Both the position numbers and the translations under genes were made by a program. Below, piece by piece: positions 51,878-62,900 of a DNA stretch of 64,000 nucleotides (its first letter is position 1; the number at the start of each line of letters is the position of its first letter). The notes under the pieces were generated by a model. The model was given only the letters and a program-made list of their open reading frames with translations. It was not told where the DNA came from and did not search any database. The DNA is from Pseudomonas bananamidigenes (GTDB taxonomy: Bacteria; Pseudomonadota; Gammaproteobacteria; Pseudomonadales; Pseudomonadaceae): positions 124,001-188,000 of the forward strand of contig NZ_LRUN01000010.1 in NCBI RefSeq assembly GCF_001679645.1. The letters run 5' to 3'.

Positions 51878-52639
51878 ATGAAACCGTTATCGCTGAATGA
51901 AAGCGGCCTGCCTGCACAAATCTGGAACAGTGCCGCGCAACTCGACAACATTCCCGTCATCAGCACCAATAATCTGGTCCCGGCCGGTGCCCGCGCCGTG
52001 GTCATCGCCCCTCATCCCGGGGACGAAGTGGTCACCTGTGGTGGCCTGCTGCAGCTGCTGTGCAGCCTTGGCCATCCCCTGCAATTGCTGTCGATCACCG
52101 ATGGCAGTGCCAGCCATCCCGGTTCGCGTCAGTGGTCGGAGAAGCGCCTGAGCGTGTTTCGCCCCCAGGAAAGCGTCGAGGCCTTGCGCCGTCTGGGTCT
52201 GCCGATGCACAGCCTGAAATGGGTGCGCGGGGGCTTCACCGACAATGCGCTGCTCGACCAGGAAGCCCAGTTGACCGAATTCATCTCCCGCTACCTGCGC
52301 CCCGGCGACGTGGTGTTCAGCACCTGGCGCGAAGACGGTGCCGAGGATCATGAAGTGGTCGGCCGGGCCAGTGCCCAGGCTGCCCGCCAGGTCGGCGCCG
52401 CCTACCACGATGTGCCGGTCTGGGCCTGGCACTGGCCGGAACGCGATCAGGCACAGATTCCCTGGCACCGGGCGCGCAAGCTGCGCCTCGATACCTGGAC
52501 GGTCGCGCGCAAGAGTCACGCCACCCACGCCTACGCCAGCCAGCTCAACGGCGAACCGGCCATCGGCATTGCGCCGCTGTTGCCCAAGGCTATTCTGGAG
52601 CGTATGCGTTTGCCCTATGAAATCGTTTTCGTGGATTGA
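51878..52639 (+). CDS. PIG-L paralogue with two catalytic residues lost
   Basis: 253 residues from M-K-P-L-S-L. Strongly similar along its length to the PIG-L protein at 49698-50456 ('DGSASHPGSRQWSEKRLSVFRPQESVEALRRLGLPMHSLKW'), so it is a recent paralogue. Motif 1 reads A-P-H-P-G-D-E instead of A-P-H-P-D-D-E, and motif 2 reads R-E-D-G-A-E-D-H-E instead of R-E-D-G-H-S-D-H-E. By analogy with MshB this removes the general-base Asp and the helper His while keeping the three metal ligands. It may bind the substrate without cleaving it, or use altered chemistry. Confidence 0.88.
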   Translation: MKPLSLNESGLPAQIWNSAAQLDNIPVISTNNLVPAGARAVVIAPHPGDEVVTCGGLLQLLCSLGHPLQLLSITDGSASHPGSRQWSEKRLSVFRPQESVEALRRLGLPMHSLKWVRGGFTDNALLDQEAQLTEFISRYLRPGDVVFSTWREDGAEDHEVVGRASAQAARQVGAAYHDVPVWAWHWPERDQAQIPWHRARKLRLDTWTVARKSHATHAYASQLNGEPAIGIAPLLPKAILERMRLPYEIVFVD

Positions 52640-52728
52640 TCGACGGCGGCGGGCATCTCACTCAAAGTGAACTGCCCGGCGTTTCGGCCAGTCGCATGAA
52701 CAGGCAGTCATGATTCAGAGGAGTGACC

Positions 52729-53526
52729 GTGTCCAGCGACCCCAAGCGTCATGTCATCGACGCAAAGCCCTTGAACCCGTCCGTCACCCATCGCCTGCGC
52801 GTGCTGACGGTCAATACACACAAAGGCTTCACTGCGCTCAATCGGCGTTTCATCCTTCCCGAATTGCGCGAAGCGGTGCGCAGTACCAGCGCCGATCTGG
52901 TGTTTCTTCAGGAAGTGGTGGGCGAACACGAACGGCATTCCAGTCGCTACAACGAGTGGCCACAGACCTCGCAGTACGAGTTTCTCGCCGACAGCATGTG
53001 GAGCGATTTTGCCTACGGCCGCAATGCGGTCTATCCCGATGGCCATCACGGCAACGCCTTGTTGTCGAAATACCCGATCCGTGAATACCGCAACCTCGAC
53101 GTCTCGATCACCGGCCCCGAACGGCGGGGGCTGCTGCATTGCGTCCTGGACGTGCCGGGGCATGCCGAAGTCCATGCGATCTGCGTGCATCTGAGCCTGC
53201 TGGAAAGTCATCGGCAATTGCAGCTGCAGCTGCTCTGCCAGTTGCTGGAGTCCCTGCCGGACGAGGCGCCGGTGATCATTGCCGGTGATTTCAATGACTG
53301 GCAAATGCAAGGCAACGCCGCCCTCGCCCGTCGTGACTACCTGCATGAAGCCTTCGAACGCCACCATGGACGACCGGCCAAAACCTACCCTGCACGCTTC
53401 CCGTTGCTGCGCCTGGATCGGGTCTACCTGCGCAATGCCAGCAGCCATGACCCGCAGATTCTCGGCAACAAGCCCTGGACGCACCTGTCGGATCATCTGC
53501 CGCTGGCCGTCGAGGTACACATTTAA
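52729..53526 (+). CDS. endonuclease/exonuclease/phosphatase-fold protein
   Basis: 265 residues from GTG 52729, chosen because AGAGGAG precedes it; a GTG two codons earlier overlaps that site. EEP fold: 'LTVNTHKGF' (Asn), '[11 protein letters not shown]' (metal Glu), 'NALLSKYPI', 'IAGDFNDWQ' (Asp/Asn) and C-terminal '[11 protein letters not shown]' (His). Similar proteins (YbhP type) often sit beside cardiolipin synthase, but no such gene is seen here. A phosphodiesterase on a lipid or nucleotide substrate is possible. Confidence 0.9.
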   Translation: MSSDPKRHVIDAKPLNPSVTHRLRVLTVNTHKGFTALNRRFILPELREAVRSTSADLVFLQEVVGEHERHSSRYNEWPQTSQYEFLADSMWSDFAYGRNAVYPDGHHGNALLSKYPIREYRNLDVSITGPERRGLLHCVLDVPGHAEVHAICVHLSLLESHRQLQLQLLCQLLESLPDEAPVIIAGDFNDWQMQGNAALARRDYLHEAFERHHGRPAKTYPARFPLLRLDRVYLRNASSHDPQILGNKPWTHLSDHLPLAVEVHI

Positions 53527-53564
53527 GGCATAAGCGCCGCTTTTCTGCAGTTCTGCCCTCAAGC

Positions 53565-53582
53565 ACTGTCAGTTCTGACAGT
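53565..53582. promoter_or_regulatory. 18-bp perfect palindrome before the autotransporter gene
   Basis: ACTGTCAGTTCTGACAGT: two 8-base arms with a 2-base centre and no T tract, 58 bases upstream of the autotransporter start. It is more like a dimeric regulator site than a terminator. The regulator is not identified. Confidence 0.35.
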
Positions 53583-53639
53583 AGGCGAAGACCGCAAGCC
53601 TTGTTAGGTTCAAGCCATTGCCCCCGCACGCGGGCGCCA

Positions 53640-56213
53640 ATGAGCGCAAATTCCATGAAAGCTCCCGGCAATGCCAGTTTCCGCCATTTCAGTCTGCTGG
53701 CTGTTTCCATCTGTTTTCTGTTTGAGCCTCCTGCCCCGGCGCTCGCTCTCTGTACCTTGAACCCGACACCCGGCGACGACTCGTACACTTGCGACAGCCC
53801 TGGCAGTACATCGCTCACTGACCTTTCGGGAAACAACAGCCTGACGTTTCCCGCCAACGGTAATGGCAGCATTCCCGGCAACGTTACATTCGGCGCCGGG
53901 GCCGACCGCGTACTCATGCAATCGGGTGCAATCACGGGCGTTCTCGACATGGGCGATGGCAAGAATGTGCTGCAGATCGACAACGGCACCATCAGCGGCG
54001 CCGTTCACCAGGGCCATGGCGTAGACACGTTCATCATGCACGGCGGCACCATCGCTTCATTGACCCAGGGCGATGGATTCGACCGGTTCACGATGAGCGG
54101 CGGCACCATCACCGGCGCCTTCGAAGACGGCGATTTCGCGCAAATGAGCGGCGGTACCATCGGCCGTGTCGACATGAAGCTCGATGACAATGTCTTCGAG
54201 CTGTCGGGCGGCCAGATCATCGGCAATCTGGTGACAGGCTTCGACAATGACACCATCCGTGTTTCCGGCGGGCGGATCGGAGGAAACCTCAGCGTCAGCG
54301 GCGGCAGCGACAGCATCACGCTCACCGGCGGCGAAATCGCCGGGGAAATACGGGCCGGCACAGGCGATGACCGATTCGTGTGGGACGGTGGCGGCATCGT
54401 GCGCTCGGCGATTCTCATGGGTGACGGCAATGACAGTGCGATCCTGCGCAACCTCGACGACAGCCTGCTCGCGCTGACGCCTCGGCTCGATGGCGGCAGT
54501 GGCAACGATGTGTTGACGTTCGACAACAGCCACACTGCACTGGCCCAGCGTTATGCAAATTGGGAAACCATCAACCTGAACAACGGCTCGCGCATGGATC
54601 TGGGTGCAGACAGTCTGACCCTTGGCGACGCCGGCACCGGCCGGGGCGTACTGAATATCGACGCCAGCAGCACGCTGACATCTGCGCAAGGCGTCGTTTC
54701 AGCCGCTGTCGCCGGACAACCGGTGACCCTCAACAACGCAGGCGTCATCGACCTGACCGGCAACAGCAACCGCACCAGTGACACGCTGACGGTGCAAGGC
54801 AACTACGTCGGCGCCGGTGGCCATTTGCGCTTGCAAAGCGTGGTGGCAGGCGATGACGCCCCCAGCGACAGACTGGTGGTCAACAACGGCAGCCTGAGCG
54901 GTTCGACCCTCATCAGCGTCACCAACCTCGGCGGCAATGGCGCCCTGACCGCGCAGAACGGTATTCAACTGGTGCAGGCACTGGGCAGTTCCCTCAGTAA
55001 CGACAGTGCATTTTCCCTGGCCAGTCCGGTGTCCGCCGGCGCCTATGATTACCGACTGTTCAAGGGCGGCGTGACCGCAGGCACGGAAAACAACTGGTAC
55101 CTGCGTTCGGCCATCGTTGCACCGGGGGTGGTGAGCGTCCCCAATCCCGAACCAGGCCTTGCGCCGATACAGGTCCCGGTGGTGGCCGCTCCGGTGGCCG
55201 CTGTCGCTCCCGCCGGCAGCCCGCCGTTGCCGGCTGCGATTCCCGGCGCCGCGCCGATCGCCCTGTACCGTCCGGAAGTTCCCGTGTGGTCGGTGCTGCC
55301 TCCGGCGGCGGCGCAATTGGCGCTCAATGCATTGGGGACTTTCCATGATCGTCAGGGCGCCCAGCCACTGCTGGACCAGACCGGAACCTTCAGCTCCGGA
55401 TGGGCGCGGATCTATGGCCGGCACCTCGACCAGACCTGGGCAGGCACGGTGACCCCGCGCCTGGACGGTTCGCTCAGCGGCCTGCAGGTCGGTCATGATC
55501 TTTACAGCGAGCGCTCGGATGCCATGACCTGGCGAGTCGGTGTGTTTGTCGGTCACAGCCGTTTGCGAGGCGACGTCAACGGTTTCAGCGATGCCATCGA
55601 AGACAACAGGGCCGGCACCCTCAAACTGCAGGGCGGCAGTTACGGGGTCTACTGGACGTTGATCAACCCTCACGGCGCTTACCTCGACACCGTACTGATG
55701 AGTACCCGCTTCGATGGCGACAGCCGCTCGATTCGCGGCGCACGCCTGGATAATCGCGGACACGCCCTCAGCGCTTCCGTCGAAAGCGGCTATCCGCTTT
55801 CGATCAATGATCGATGGACCCTCGAACCACAGGTTCAGCTCATCCATCAGGCGATCTCCCTCGACAGTCAGAACGATGGCGTCTCGCGTGTGTCCTTCGA
55901 CGCCGACAATAGCCTCACTGCCCGACTGGGTACCCGTATCGTCGGGCATTACCGCCTGCAGGGCCGTGCGCTGGAGCCCTATCTGCGGGCAAACCTCTGG
56001 CACACTTTTTCAGGAACCGACGCCGTCACCTTCGCCGACACCGATGTGATCCGCAGTCAACAAAAGGCCTCCACGGCGGACCTCGGCATGGGCATGGCGC
56101 TGCGCCTGGATCGAACGGTCAGTATCTATGCCAGTACCGACTACAGCCACAATATTGACAGCACTGACCAGCGCAGCGTGTCCGCCAATCTGGGCATTCG
56201 TATCGACTGGTAG
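53640..56213 (+). CDS. autotransporter (type Va) with beta-helical passenger
   Basis: 857 residues from ATG 53640 (an ATG 5 codons later is equally possible). Signal peptide ends near 'APALA-LCTL'. Passenger residues about 40-530 have short repeats around 'GGTI', 'GGxI.G' and 'MxGGTI' spaced about 20 residues apart ('IDNGTISGAVHQG', 'MHGGTIASLTQG', 'MSGGTITGAFEDG'), forming a predicted beta-helix. A Pro/Ala/Val linker (about 530-560) and 'YRPEVPVWSVLPPAAAQLAL' precede the C-terminal 12-strand beta-barrel (about 590-857) ending I-R-I-D-W. No catalytic triad is visible in the passenger, which suggests adhesion. Confidence 0.92.
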   Translation: MSANSMKAPGNASFRHFSLLAVSICFLFEPPAPALALCTLNPTPGDDSYTCDSPGSTSLTDLSGNNSLTFPANGNGSIPGNVTFGAGADRVLMQSGAITGVLDMGDGKNVLQIDNGTISGAVHQGHGVDTFIMHGGTIASLTQGDGFDRFTMSGGTITGAFEDGDFAQMSGGTIGRVDMKLDDNVFELSGGQIIGNLVTGFDNDTIRVSGGRIGGNLSVSGGSDSITLTGGEIAGEIRAGTGDDRFVWDGGGIVRSAILMGDGNDSAILRNLDDSLLALTPRLDGGSGNDVLTFDNSHTALAQRYANWETINLNNGSRMDLGADSLTLGDAGTGRGVLNIDASSTLTSAQGVVSAAVAGQPVTLNNAGVIDLTGNSNRTSDTLTVQGNYVGAGGHLRLQSVVAGDDAPSDRLVVNNGSLSGSTLISVTNLGGNGALTAQNGIQLVQALGSSLSNDSAFSLASPVSAGAYDYRLFKGGVTAGTENNWYLRSAIVAPGVVSVPNPEPGLAPIQVPVVAAPVAAVAPAGSPPLPAAIPGAAPIALYRPEVPVWSVLPPAAAQLALNALGTFHDRQGAQPLLDQTGTFSSGWARIYGRHLDQTWAGTVTPRLDGSLSGLQVGHDLYSERSDAMTWRVGVFVGHSRLRGDVNGFSDAIEDNRAGTLKLQGGSYGVYWTLINPHGAYLDTVLMSTRFDGDSRSIRGARLDNRGHALSASVESGYPLSINDRWTLEPQVQLIHQAISLDSQNDGVSRVSFDADNSLTARLGTRIVGHYRLQGRALEPYLRANLWHTFSGTDAVTFADTDVIRSQQKASTADLGMGMALRLDRTVSIYASTDYSHNIDSTDQRSVSANLGIRIDW

Positions 56214-56535
56214 ACCGACCGTCGGTCGCCGAACCGCACGCCCATACCGCTTGAGGAGCGATATTCCATACAAACAAGAACTTAGATAGCCGCGTAAAAA
56301 CATGAAGTTGCATCTACAAATGCAACGCTACCGCTTATCGTCCATTTTCTTGACGCACTGTCAGCGATCTTCTTAGCTCTAGCTTACTACCCCCGGAAAC
56401 ACTATCCGGGGCGAGCCCCGGACAGTCGTGAAAACGAGTGCCCCGAGGTTCGCCTCGCTCCATTCGGTCGCCCCTCATTCGGGGTAGGAGAGACGCCAAG
56501 GCGAGATACCGCATGCGTTAGCAAGGCAGACGCTC
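56214..56535. other. structured intergenic leader
   Basis: 322 bases without a gene between the two autotransporter-type genes. It contains GTTGCAT..ATGCAAC at 56308-56327, TCCGGGGC/GCCCCGGA at 56405-56422, and a nested element at 56441-56484 with outer arms CCCCGA/TCGGGG and inner GAGG-TTCG-CCTC. The last two lie within 130 bases of the next start codon and could fold in the mRNA leader. Confidence 0.5.
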
Positions 56536-57606
56536 ATGAAAACTTCAGTCACTTCAAACGAGATAAAAATCACCTTTTGCAGCGTTTCAAGCTCCATTCT
56601 GCTGTGTTCATCCATGGAGGCACAGGCCGGTCCTGCAGCGGATGAAGCCACGCCCTGGTATCGGCAGGACGTTCCCGTCCTGACCCTGCCTGCAACCATC
56701 ATCACTCCTGATCGCCCCCGCAACAGCCCGCGCCCCGATCTGCGCGGCCCGAACCTGTTCAGCGAAGATCTGGCTCCCTCGGCCCGGGATCAGCTATACG
56801 GACAATCTGCTCGCCAGGCACAAACCGATCGTCTCGAACCGGGATTTACGGCAGCCGGATCAACCGCACTCAAAGGACCACCGGTATTGACCCTGCAAGA
56901 CAGCAGCGGACAGACCCAGCGATTCGGGCTGATCGGCGGTACGACGCACATTCTGGCCAATGGCAGCGGGCTGAAGGTCAACCCGATCCTCGCCGACCCG
57001 ACCACCGACACCCTCAACCTGCAAGGCCAGAGCCTCGGCGCCTATTACAGTCTGAGCGGTTCCGAGGGCTGGCACGTCGACCTGTCGGCCAGCGGCGGCC
57101 GGGTCAGCGGGTTCAGTCGCAATGAACAAGGCGCGCGCCTTGCCACCGAGGGCAGCGCGCTGACGTTCTCGGTGGAAGGTGGTTTCGCCATCGGTCTGGG
57201 CGAAAACTGGGTCGTCGAACCCCAGGCGCAGTTGATCAACCAGCGGATCACCCTCGACACGCCGTACGCCGGTTCAGGCAATGCCTCATCCAGCGATCTG
57301 TCGTCCTGGAGCGGTCGCGTCGGGGCACGATTGAAAGGCAGCTACGACCTGAGCGGTCTGCCCGTCGAACCCTATGTGCGCACCAACCTGTGGCACACCG
57401 TGTACACCGGCAGCACCGTGACCCTCGATCAGGTGGACAAGATCAGCAGCAGCCGCAAGTCCTCCACGGTAGAGCTTGGTCTGGGGCTGGTGGCGCGGGT
57501 CACACCGAAGGTAAGCCTGTACGTCAGCGCCGACTACAGCAGTGATGTGGATGACAATGATCTGAACGGGTTGATCGGCAGTCTGGGGGTTCGGATGCGC
57601 TGGTAA
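56536..57606 (+). CDS. autotransporter beta-barrel with almost no passenger
   Basis: 356 residues. N-terminal signal peptide ('ILLCSSMEAQA-GPA'). The mature N terminus 'PWYRQDVPVLTLPATIITP' corresponds to the linker that normally follows a passenger (compare 'YRPEVPVWSVLPPAAA' of the neighbour). A full autotransporter barrel then runs from about residue 110 to the C-terminal 'GSLGVRMRW'. The passenger is thus reduced to at most about 80 residues. It may be a degenerate autotransporter or a plain outer-membrane barrel. The gene follows a structured leader. Confidence 0.85.
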   Translation: MKTSVTSNEIKITFCSVSSSILLCSSMEAQAGPAADEATPWYRQDVPVLTLPATIITPDRPRNSPRPDLRGPNLFSEDLAPSARDQLYGQSARQAQTDRLEPGFTAAGSTALKGPPVLTLQDSSGQTQRFGLIGGTTHILANGSGLKVNPILADPTTDTLNLQGQSLGAYYSLSGSEGWHVDLSASGGRVSGFSRNEQGARLATEGSALTFSVEGGFAIGLGENWVVEPQAQLINQRITLDTPYAGSGNASSSDLSSWSGRVGARLKGSYDLSGLPVEPYVRTNLWHTVYTGSTVTLDQVDKISSSRKSSTVELGLGLVARVTPKVSLYVSADYSSDVDDNDLNGLIGSLGVRMRW

Positions 57607-57615
57607 GCAAGCGTC

Positions 57616-57677
57616 ATGATCGTTCCTGCGCTCCGCGTGGGAATGCCTCAAGGAACGCGGAGCGTTGGAACGATCTT
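57616..57677. repeat. REP-like palindromes, family B
   Basis: Two units, ATGATCGTTCCTGCGCTCCGCGTGGGAATGCC (arms GCGTGGGAAT and the decayed CGTTCC) and GGAACGCGGAGCGTTGGAACGATC, in the opposite order to the copy at 7712-7763. It separates the autotransporter gene from the convergent glgB gene. Confidence 0.75.
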
Positions 57678-57685
57678 GCGTGGGG

Positions 57686-59917
57686 TCAACCCTCGGGCTT
57701 GAGAATCAACACCGCCAGCGGCGGCAGGTTCAGCTCCAGCGACAACGCCTGACCGTGGCTGGCGACCTCTTCGGTAAAAGCCCCGCCGCCATTGCCGTAA
57801 TTGGAACCGGCATAGGTGTCGGCATCGCTGTTGAACAACTCGTTCCAACGCCCGGCAAACGGCACACCGACCCGATACGACTGCCGCGGCACCGGGGTGA
57901 AGTTGGCCACCACCAGCACTGGCGATCCGTCCCTGCTCCAGCGCAACCAGGCGTAGACGCTGTTGATCGCGTCGTCACCGATCAACCACTGGAACCCTTG
58001 CGGCGCATCATCCTGCTCATGCAGCGCCGGCTCCTCGCGATACAAGCGGTTGAGGTCGGTCACCAGCTTCTGCACGCCCTTGTGTTCGGAATACTGCAGC
58101 AGATACCAGTCCAGTTGCTGATCGTGGTTCCATTCACGCCATTGGCCGAACTCGCAGCCCATGAACAGCAGCTTCTTGCCCGGATGGGTCCACATGAAGC
58201 TCAGATAGGCCCGCAGGTTGGCGAATTTCTGCCAGCGGTCGCCGGGCATCTTGTCGATCAGCGAGTGCTTGCCGTGCACCACTTCATCGTGGGAGATCGG
58301 CAGGATGAAGCGCTCGGACCAGGCGTACACCAGACCGAAGCTCAGCTCGTTGTGGTGATGGGCGCGGTACACCGGATCCTGCTGAATGTAATGCAATGAA
58401 TCGTGCATCCAGCCCATGTTCCACTTATACGAAAAACCGAGACCACCCTGCTGGGTGCTCTGACTGACCCCCGGCCATGCCGTGGATTCCTCGGCGATCA
58501 CCAGCGCTCCTGGGGCCTCCAGTGCCACCACATCGTTGAGGTGGCGCAGGAAATCGATGGCCTCCAGATTCTCCCGGCCACCGTGACGATTGGGCACCCA
58601 CTCCCCGGCCTTGCGCGAATAGTCGCGATAGAGCATCGAGGCCACCGCATCGACCCGCAGCCCGTCGACGTGGAAATGCTTCAGCCAGTGCAGTGCCGAT
58701 GCGAGCATGTAGCCATGCACCTCGGTACGACCCAGGTTGTAGATCAGCGTGTCCCAGTCCTGATGAAAACCTTCCAGCGGGTTGCCGTATTCGTACAGCG
58801 CCGTGCCGTCGAACTGCGCCAGACCGTGAACATCGGTCGGGAAATGCGCCGGCACCCAGTCGAGAATCACACCAATGTCAGCCTGATGGCAGGCGTTGAC
58901 GAACGCCGCGAACTCGTCCGGCGTGCCGTAACGCGCGCTCGGCGCGAATTGCGACAGCAATTGATAGCCCCAGGAGCCACCGAACGGGTGCTCCATGATC
59001 GGCATCAGTTCGATGTGGGTGAAGCCCAGTTCCTTGACGTAGGGGATCAGTCGCTCGGCCAGTTCCGGCCAGCGGTACTGGCGGGAGACTTCACCCAGAT
59101 CATCCAGTTCGCATTGCCAGGAACCGGCATGCAGCTCATAGATCGACAGCGGCGCATTGTGTTGCTGGCGCTCGCGGCGGCCGGTCATCCAGTCCTGATC
59201 CTGCCAGTCGATCTGCAACGGCGAAGCGACTTTGGAAGCCGTGTCAGGCGGCAGGCTGGTGGCCAGTGCCATCGGGTCGGCCTTGAGCGGCAGGATGCCG
59301 TGGGCGCCAAGGATTTCGTATTTGTACAGATCCCCCGCCTGCAGGCGCGGAATGAACAACTCCCAGACCCCGGACGGATGCCGCAGCCGCATCGGATGCC
59401 TGCGCCCGTCCCAGACATTGAAATCACCCACCACCGACACCCGTCGGGCGTTCGGCGCCCACACGGCAAACCGCACGCCGTCGACGCCATCGACGGTTTT
59501 CAACTGCGCACCGAGGCAACTGCTGAGGTCGCGATGATTGCCTTCGGCGAACAGGTACAAGTCCATGTCGCCCAGCAACTGGCCGAAGCTGTAGGGGTCT
59601 TCGGTGACCTGCTCGCCACCGGCCCAGCGAGTGCGCAACAGGTAAGGACGCACATCCTCGAAATGCGCGACGAACAGCCCCGGCGTCTCGGTCAACGCCA
59701 ACGGACCGCGCTCTTCACCAGAGTCCTTGTCCAGCACCGTGACGCTCAACGCACCGGGCAGATAGGCCCGGATGAATTGCCCGCCGGCGCCATCGCCGTG
59801 GGGGCCGAGAATGGAAAACGGGTCCTGATGTTCTGCGCGCACCAGGGCATCGATGTCCCTGGCTTTGGGCAGCAAACGCTCTTCAACGTGACCCTGTTCC
59901 TTGTTCGAGAAACTCAT
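57686..59917 (-). CDS. glgB: 1,4-alpha-glucan branching enzyme
   Basis: 743 residues, GH13 subfamily 9 type. Two N-terminal beta-sandwich regions (about 30-120 and 145-230, '[23 protein letters not shown]' being CBM48), then the barrel with nucleophile D-423 ('[18 protein letters not shown]'), acid/base E-476 ('[13 protein letters not shown]') and '[14 protein letters not shown]'. It introduces alpha-1,6 branches into the glucan made by GlgE or GlgA. It starts 2 bases after the treS-maltokinase gene. Confidence 0.97.
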   Translation of the reverse strand: MSFSNKEQGHVEERLLPKARDIDALVRAEHQDPFSILGPHGDGAGGQFIRAYLPGALSVTVLDKDSGEERGPLALTETPGLFVAHFEDVRPYLLRTRWAGGEQVTEDPYSFGQLLGDMDLYLFAEGNHRDLSSCLGAQLKTVDGVDGVRFAVWAPNARRVSVVGDFNVWDGRRHPMRLRHPSGVWELFIPRLQAGDLYKYEILGAHGILPLKADPMALATSLPPDTASKVASPLQIDWQDQDWMTGRRERQQHNAPLSIYELHAGSWQCELDDLGEVSRQYRWPELAERLIPYVKELGFTHIELMPIMEHPFGGSWGYQLLSQFAPSARYGTPDEFAAFVNACHQADIGVILDWVPAHFPTDVHGLAQFDGTALYEYGNPLEGFHQDWDTLIYNLGRTEVHGYMLASALHWLKHFHVDGLRVDAVASMLYRDYSRKAGEWVPNRHGGRENLEAIDFLRHLNDVVALEAPGALVIAEESTAWPGVSQSTQQGGLGFSYKWNMGWMHDSLHYIQQDPVYRAHHHNELSFGLVYAWSERFILPISHDEVVHGKHSLIDKMPGDRWQKFANLRAYLSFMWTHPGKKLLFMGCEFGQWREWNHDQQLDWYLLQYSEHKGVQKLVTDLNRLYREEPALHEQDDAPQGFQWLIGDDAINSVYAWLRWSRDGSPVLVVANFTPVPRQSYRVGVPFAGRWNELFNSDADTYAGSNYGNGGGAFTEEVASHGQALSLELNLPPLAVLILKPEG

Positions 59918-59919
59918 GA

Positions 59920-62900
59920 CTACTCTCCACCAAGATCGGAAAAGGGTTTCAGCCCCGTCAACAACCCGTACAGACCGTGCAACGGCACGGGCAGCCAGGT
60001 GGGGCGATTTTCGGCTTCATAGGCCACTTCGTAGGCCGCTTTCTCCAGACCGAACAACGCCAGCGCGGCGTCGGCACCTTCAGGATCCTGCCAAGCATGA
60101 TCAAGACTAGCTGCCGCCCGGTGATATGCCTGCACAAAGGCTTCCCGCGCTTCGCGCAGATAACGTTCGGTCACCCGCCGACGTGCGGCCTCGGCTTCGG
60201 GACTGTTGTCGACGTTGTGCACATTGAGGGCCATCGCGGCGGCGTAATCGAACGAACGCAACACCCCGCTGACATCCTTGTAGGGGCTGTGCTTGCCGCG
60301 CCGTTCAGCCAGAGGCCGCGCCGGTTCGCCTTCGAAGTCGATCAGATACGCATCGCCCTTGATCACCAGCACCTGGCCCAGATGCAGATCGCCGTGCACC
60401 CGGATGCGCAGGCCGCCGGCGGATTTCTTCGCCAGCTCCTGTACATGGGCGAGGATGGTTTTCCTGTGGTCGAGCAGGCGACCGACCAGCTTCTGATCCG
60501 CCCCATCGAGTTCGCCCTGATGCTGTTTGAGCAGTACCAGCGCATGCTCGACCTGAGCGGCGACATCCTTGCCGGTGGCCTGTGCATCCCTGGCCGAACT
60601 GACCTGCGGCGCGAAGTCCTGGTTGTCGGTGGCTGTCGCCAGCACCTGATGCATTTCCCCCAGACGCTGACCCAGCATGCCGGCGAAATCCTTCAGCTCG
60701 CCGAGGGCGTTGTAATGCTGCGACTGTTCGGACACGGCGTCTGCCAGTTCATCGCGCAGCGCCCGCTCGAGGTTGTTCTGCGTCCATTCCCAGGCGTCGC
60801 CCTGATTGCTCAAATAGCCCTGCGCAATCATCAGCAGGTTGTCTTCGCCCTGCCCGTCGCGGCGAATCACCGAGCCGAGCAACGGGGAAATATTGGCAAA
60901 TCCGGCGCGGGTCAGGTAAGCGCTCATCTCCAGTTCCGGGTGTACGCCGGAAGCGACTTTGCGGATCAGTTTCAGTACCAGACTGTTGCCGATCACCACC
61001 GAACTGTTGGATTGCTCGGCGGACAGATAACGCACTTCGGATTCGGCGCCGAGTCCGAGCTTGTCCAACTGTGGCGTGGACTCGAAACGGATTTCGCCAT
61101 CGCTGGAGTCCAGCACCGTGCCACTTTGCATGCCTTGTAAAACCGCCCGAATAAACGCTTCAAGGCTGAACGCATCGGTAATAAGCCCCACCTGTCGCCC
61201 CCGCCGCACCCGCGCCAGCGCCAATTGCTGGGGCAGTGCCGGCCCGACCTGATCTTCCGAAATGAACCCGAAAGGCAACTGGTAACGACTGCTCTGCCCG
61301 CCGCTGCCGACTTCGATTTCGCTGAACAGCACCGGATGCTGCGCATCGCCGAAGCGCACGCCGTAGGCCAGACGGACCTGCTCGACGGCCGCATCCTTGC
61401 CGGCGAACCAGCGGCGGTTGTGCAACCAGCTCGGCAAAATGGCTTGTTCGAGGGTGGCCCGGGACGGCGCTTCGAGCAGTTCTTCCATGCGTTTTTTCAG
61501 CACCAGCGTGGTGAAGTCCGGCAGGCTCTGCGCCGGCTCGACGTGCCAGCTCGGCATCTGGTTTTCCGCCGCCAGGCCGAACCAATAGAAACCGTAAGGC
61601 GCCAGGGTCAGCAGGAAATTCAATTGGCCGATGGGCGGAAATGCATTACCGCCCAGCATCTCCACCGGCACCATGCCCACGTAAGCCGACAGGTCCAGCT
61701 CCACGGCCTGGGCGCTGCGCGAGACGTTGGCCACGCACAGGATGATTTCGTGTTTGCCGTCCGGCCCCGTGTATTCGCGGGTGTAGGCCAGCACACGACG
61801 GTTGGCCGGCGAGAGCATTTTCAAGGTGCCGCGACCGAACGCCTTCGACTGCTTGCGCACGGCCAGCAGACGCCGGGTCCAGTTCAGCAGCGAATGCGGA
61901 TCGCCGGCCTGGGTTTCGACGTTGACCGACTGAAAGCCGTACTGCGGATCCATGATCGGCGGCAGTACCAGACTCGCCGGATCGGCGCGGGAGAAACCGC
62001 CGTTACGGTCGATCGACCATTGCATCGGCGTGCGAACACCGTCGCGGTCGCCGAGATAGATGTTGTCGCCCATGCCGATTTCGTCGCCGTAATACAGGGT
62101 CGGCGTGCCCGGCATCGACAGCAGCAGGCTGTTGAGCAGCTCGATCCGGCGGCGGTCGCGCTCCATCAATGGTGCCAGCCGCCGACGAATGCCGAGGTTG
62201 ATCCGCGCACGGCGGTCGGCGGCGTAGTAGTTCCAGAGGTAATCGCGTTCCTTGTCGGTGACCATCTCCAGCGTCAGTTCATCGTGATTGCGCAAGAAGA
62301 TCGCCCATTGGCAATTGGCCGGGATCTCCGGGGTCTGGCGCAGGATATCGGTGATCGGGAAGCGATCCTCCTGGGCCAGCGCCATGTACATGCGCGGCAT
62401 CAGCGGGAAGTGAAACGCCATGTGGCATTCATCGCCGTTGACGCCCTCGGCGTCGGTCTCACCGAAGTACAGTTGGGTGTCTTCGGGCCATTGGTTGGCT
62501 TCGGCCAGCAGCATGCGATCAGGGTAATTGGCGTCGATTTCAGCACGGATCCGTTTGAGGACGTCGTGGGTTTCCGGCAGGTTTTCGTTATTGGTGCCGT
62601 CGCGCTCGATCAGGTACGGAATGGCATCCAGCCGCAGGCCGTCGATGCCCATGTCCAGCCAGTAGCGCATCACCGACAGCACGGCCTTCATGACCTGCGG
62701 GTTGTCGAAATTGAGGTCCGGCTGGTGCGAATAGAAGCGGTGCCAGAAGTACTGGCCGGCCACCGGGTCCCAGGTCCAGTTGGACTTTTCGGTATCGAGA
62801 AAAATGATCCGCGTGCCGTCGTACTTCTGGTCGTCATCCGACCACACATAGAAGTCGCGGGCTGCCGAACCGGGTTTGGCCCTGCGCGCCCGCTGGAACC

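Noticed and set aside
53900..54400. Possible CRISPR or DNA tandem repeat
   Set aside because: The periodicity is at protein level (GGTI turns). The underlying DNA repeats are imperfect and have no spacer structure.
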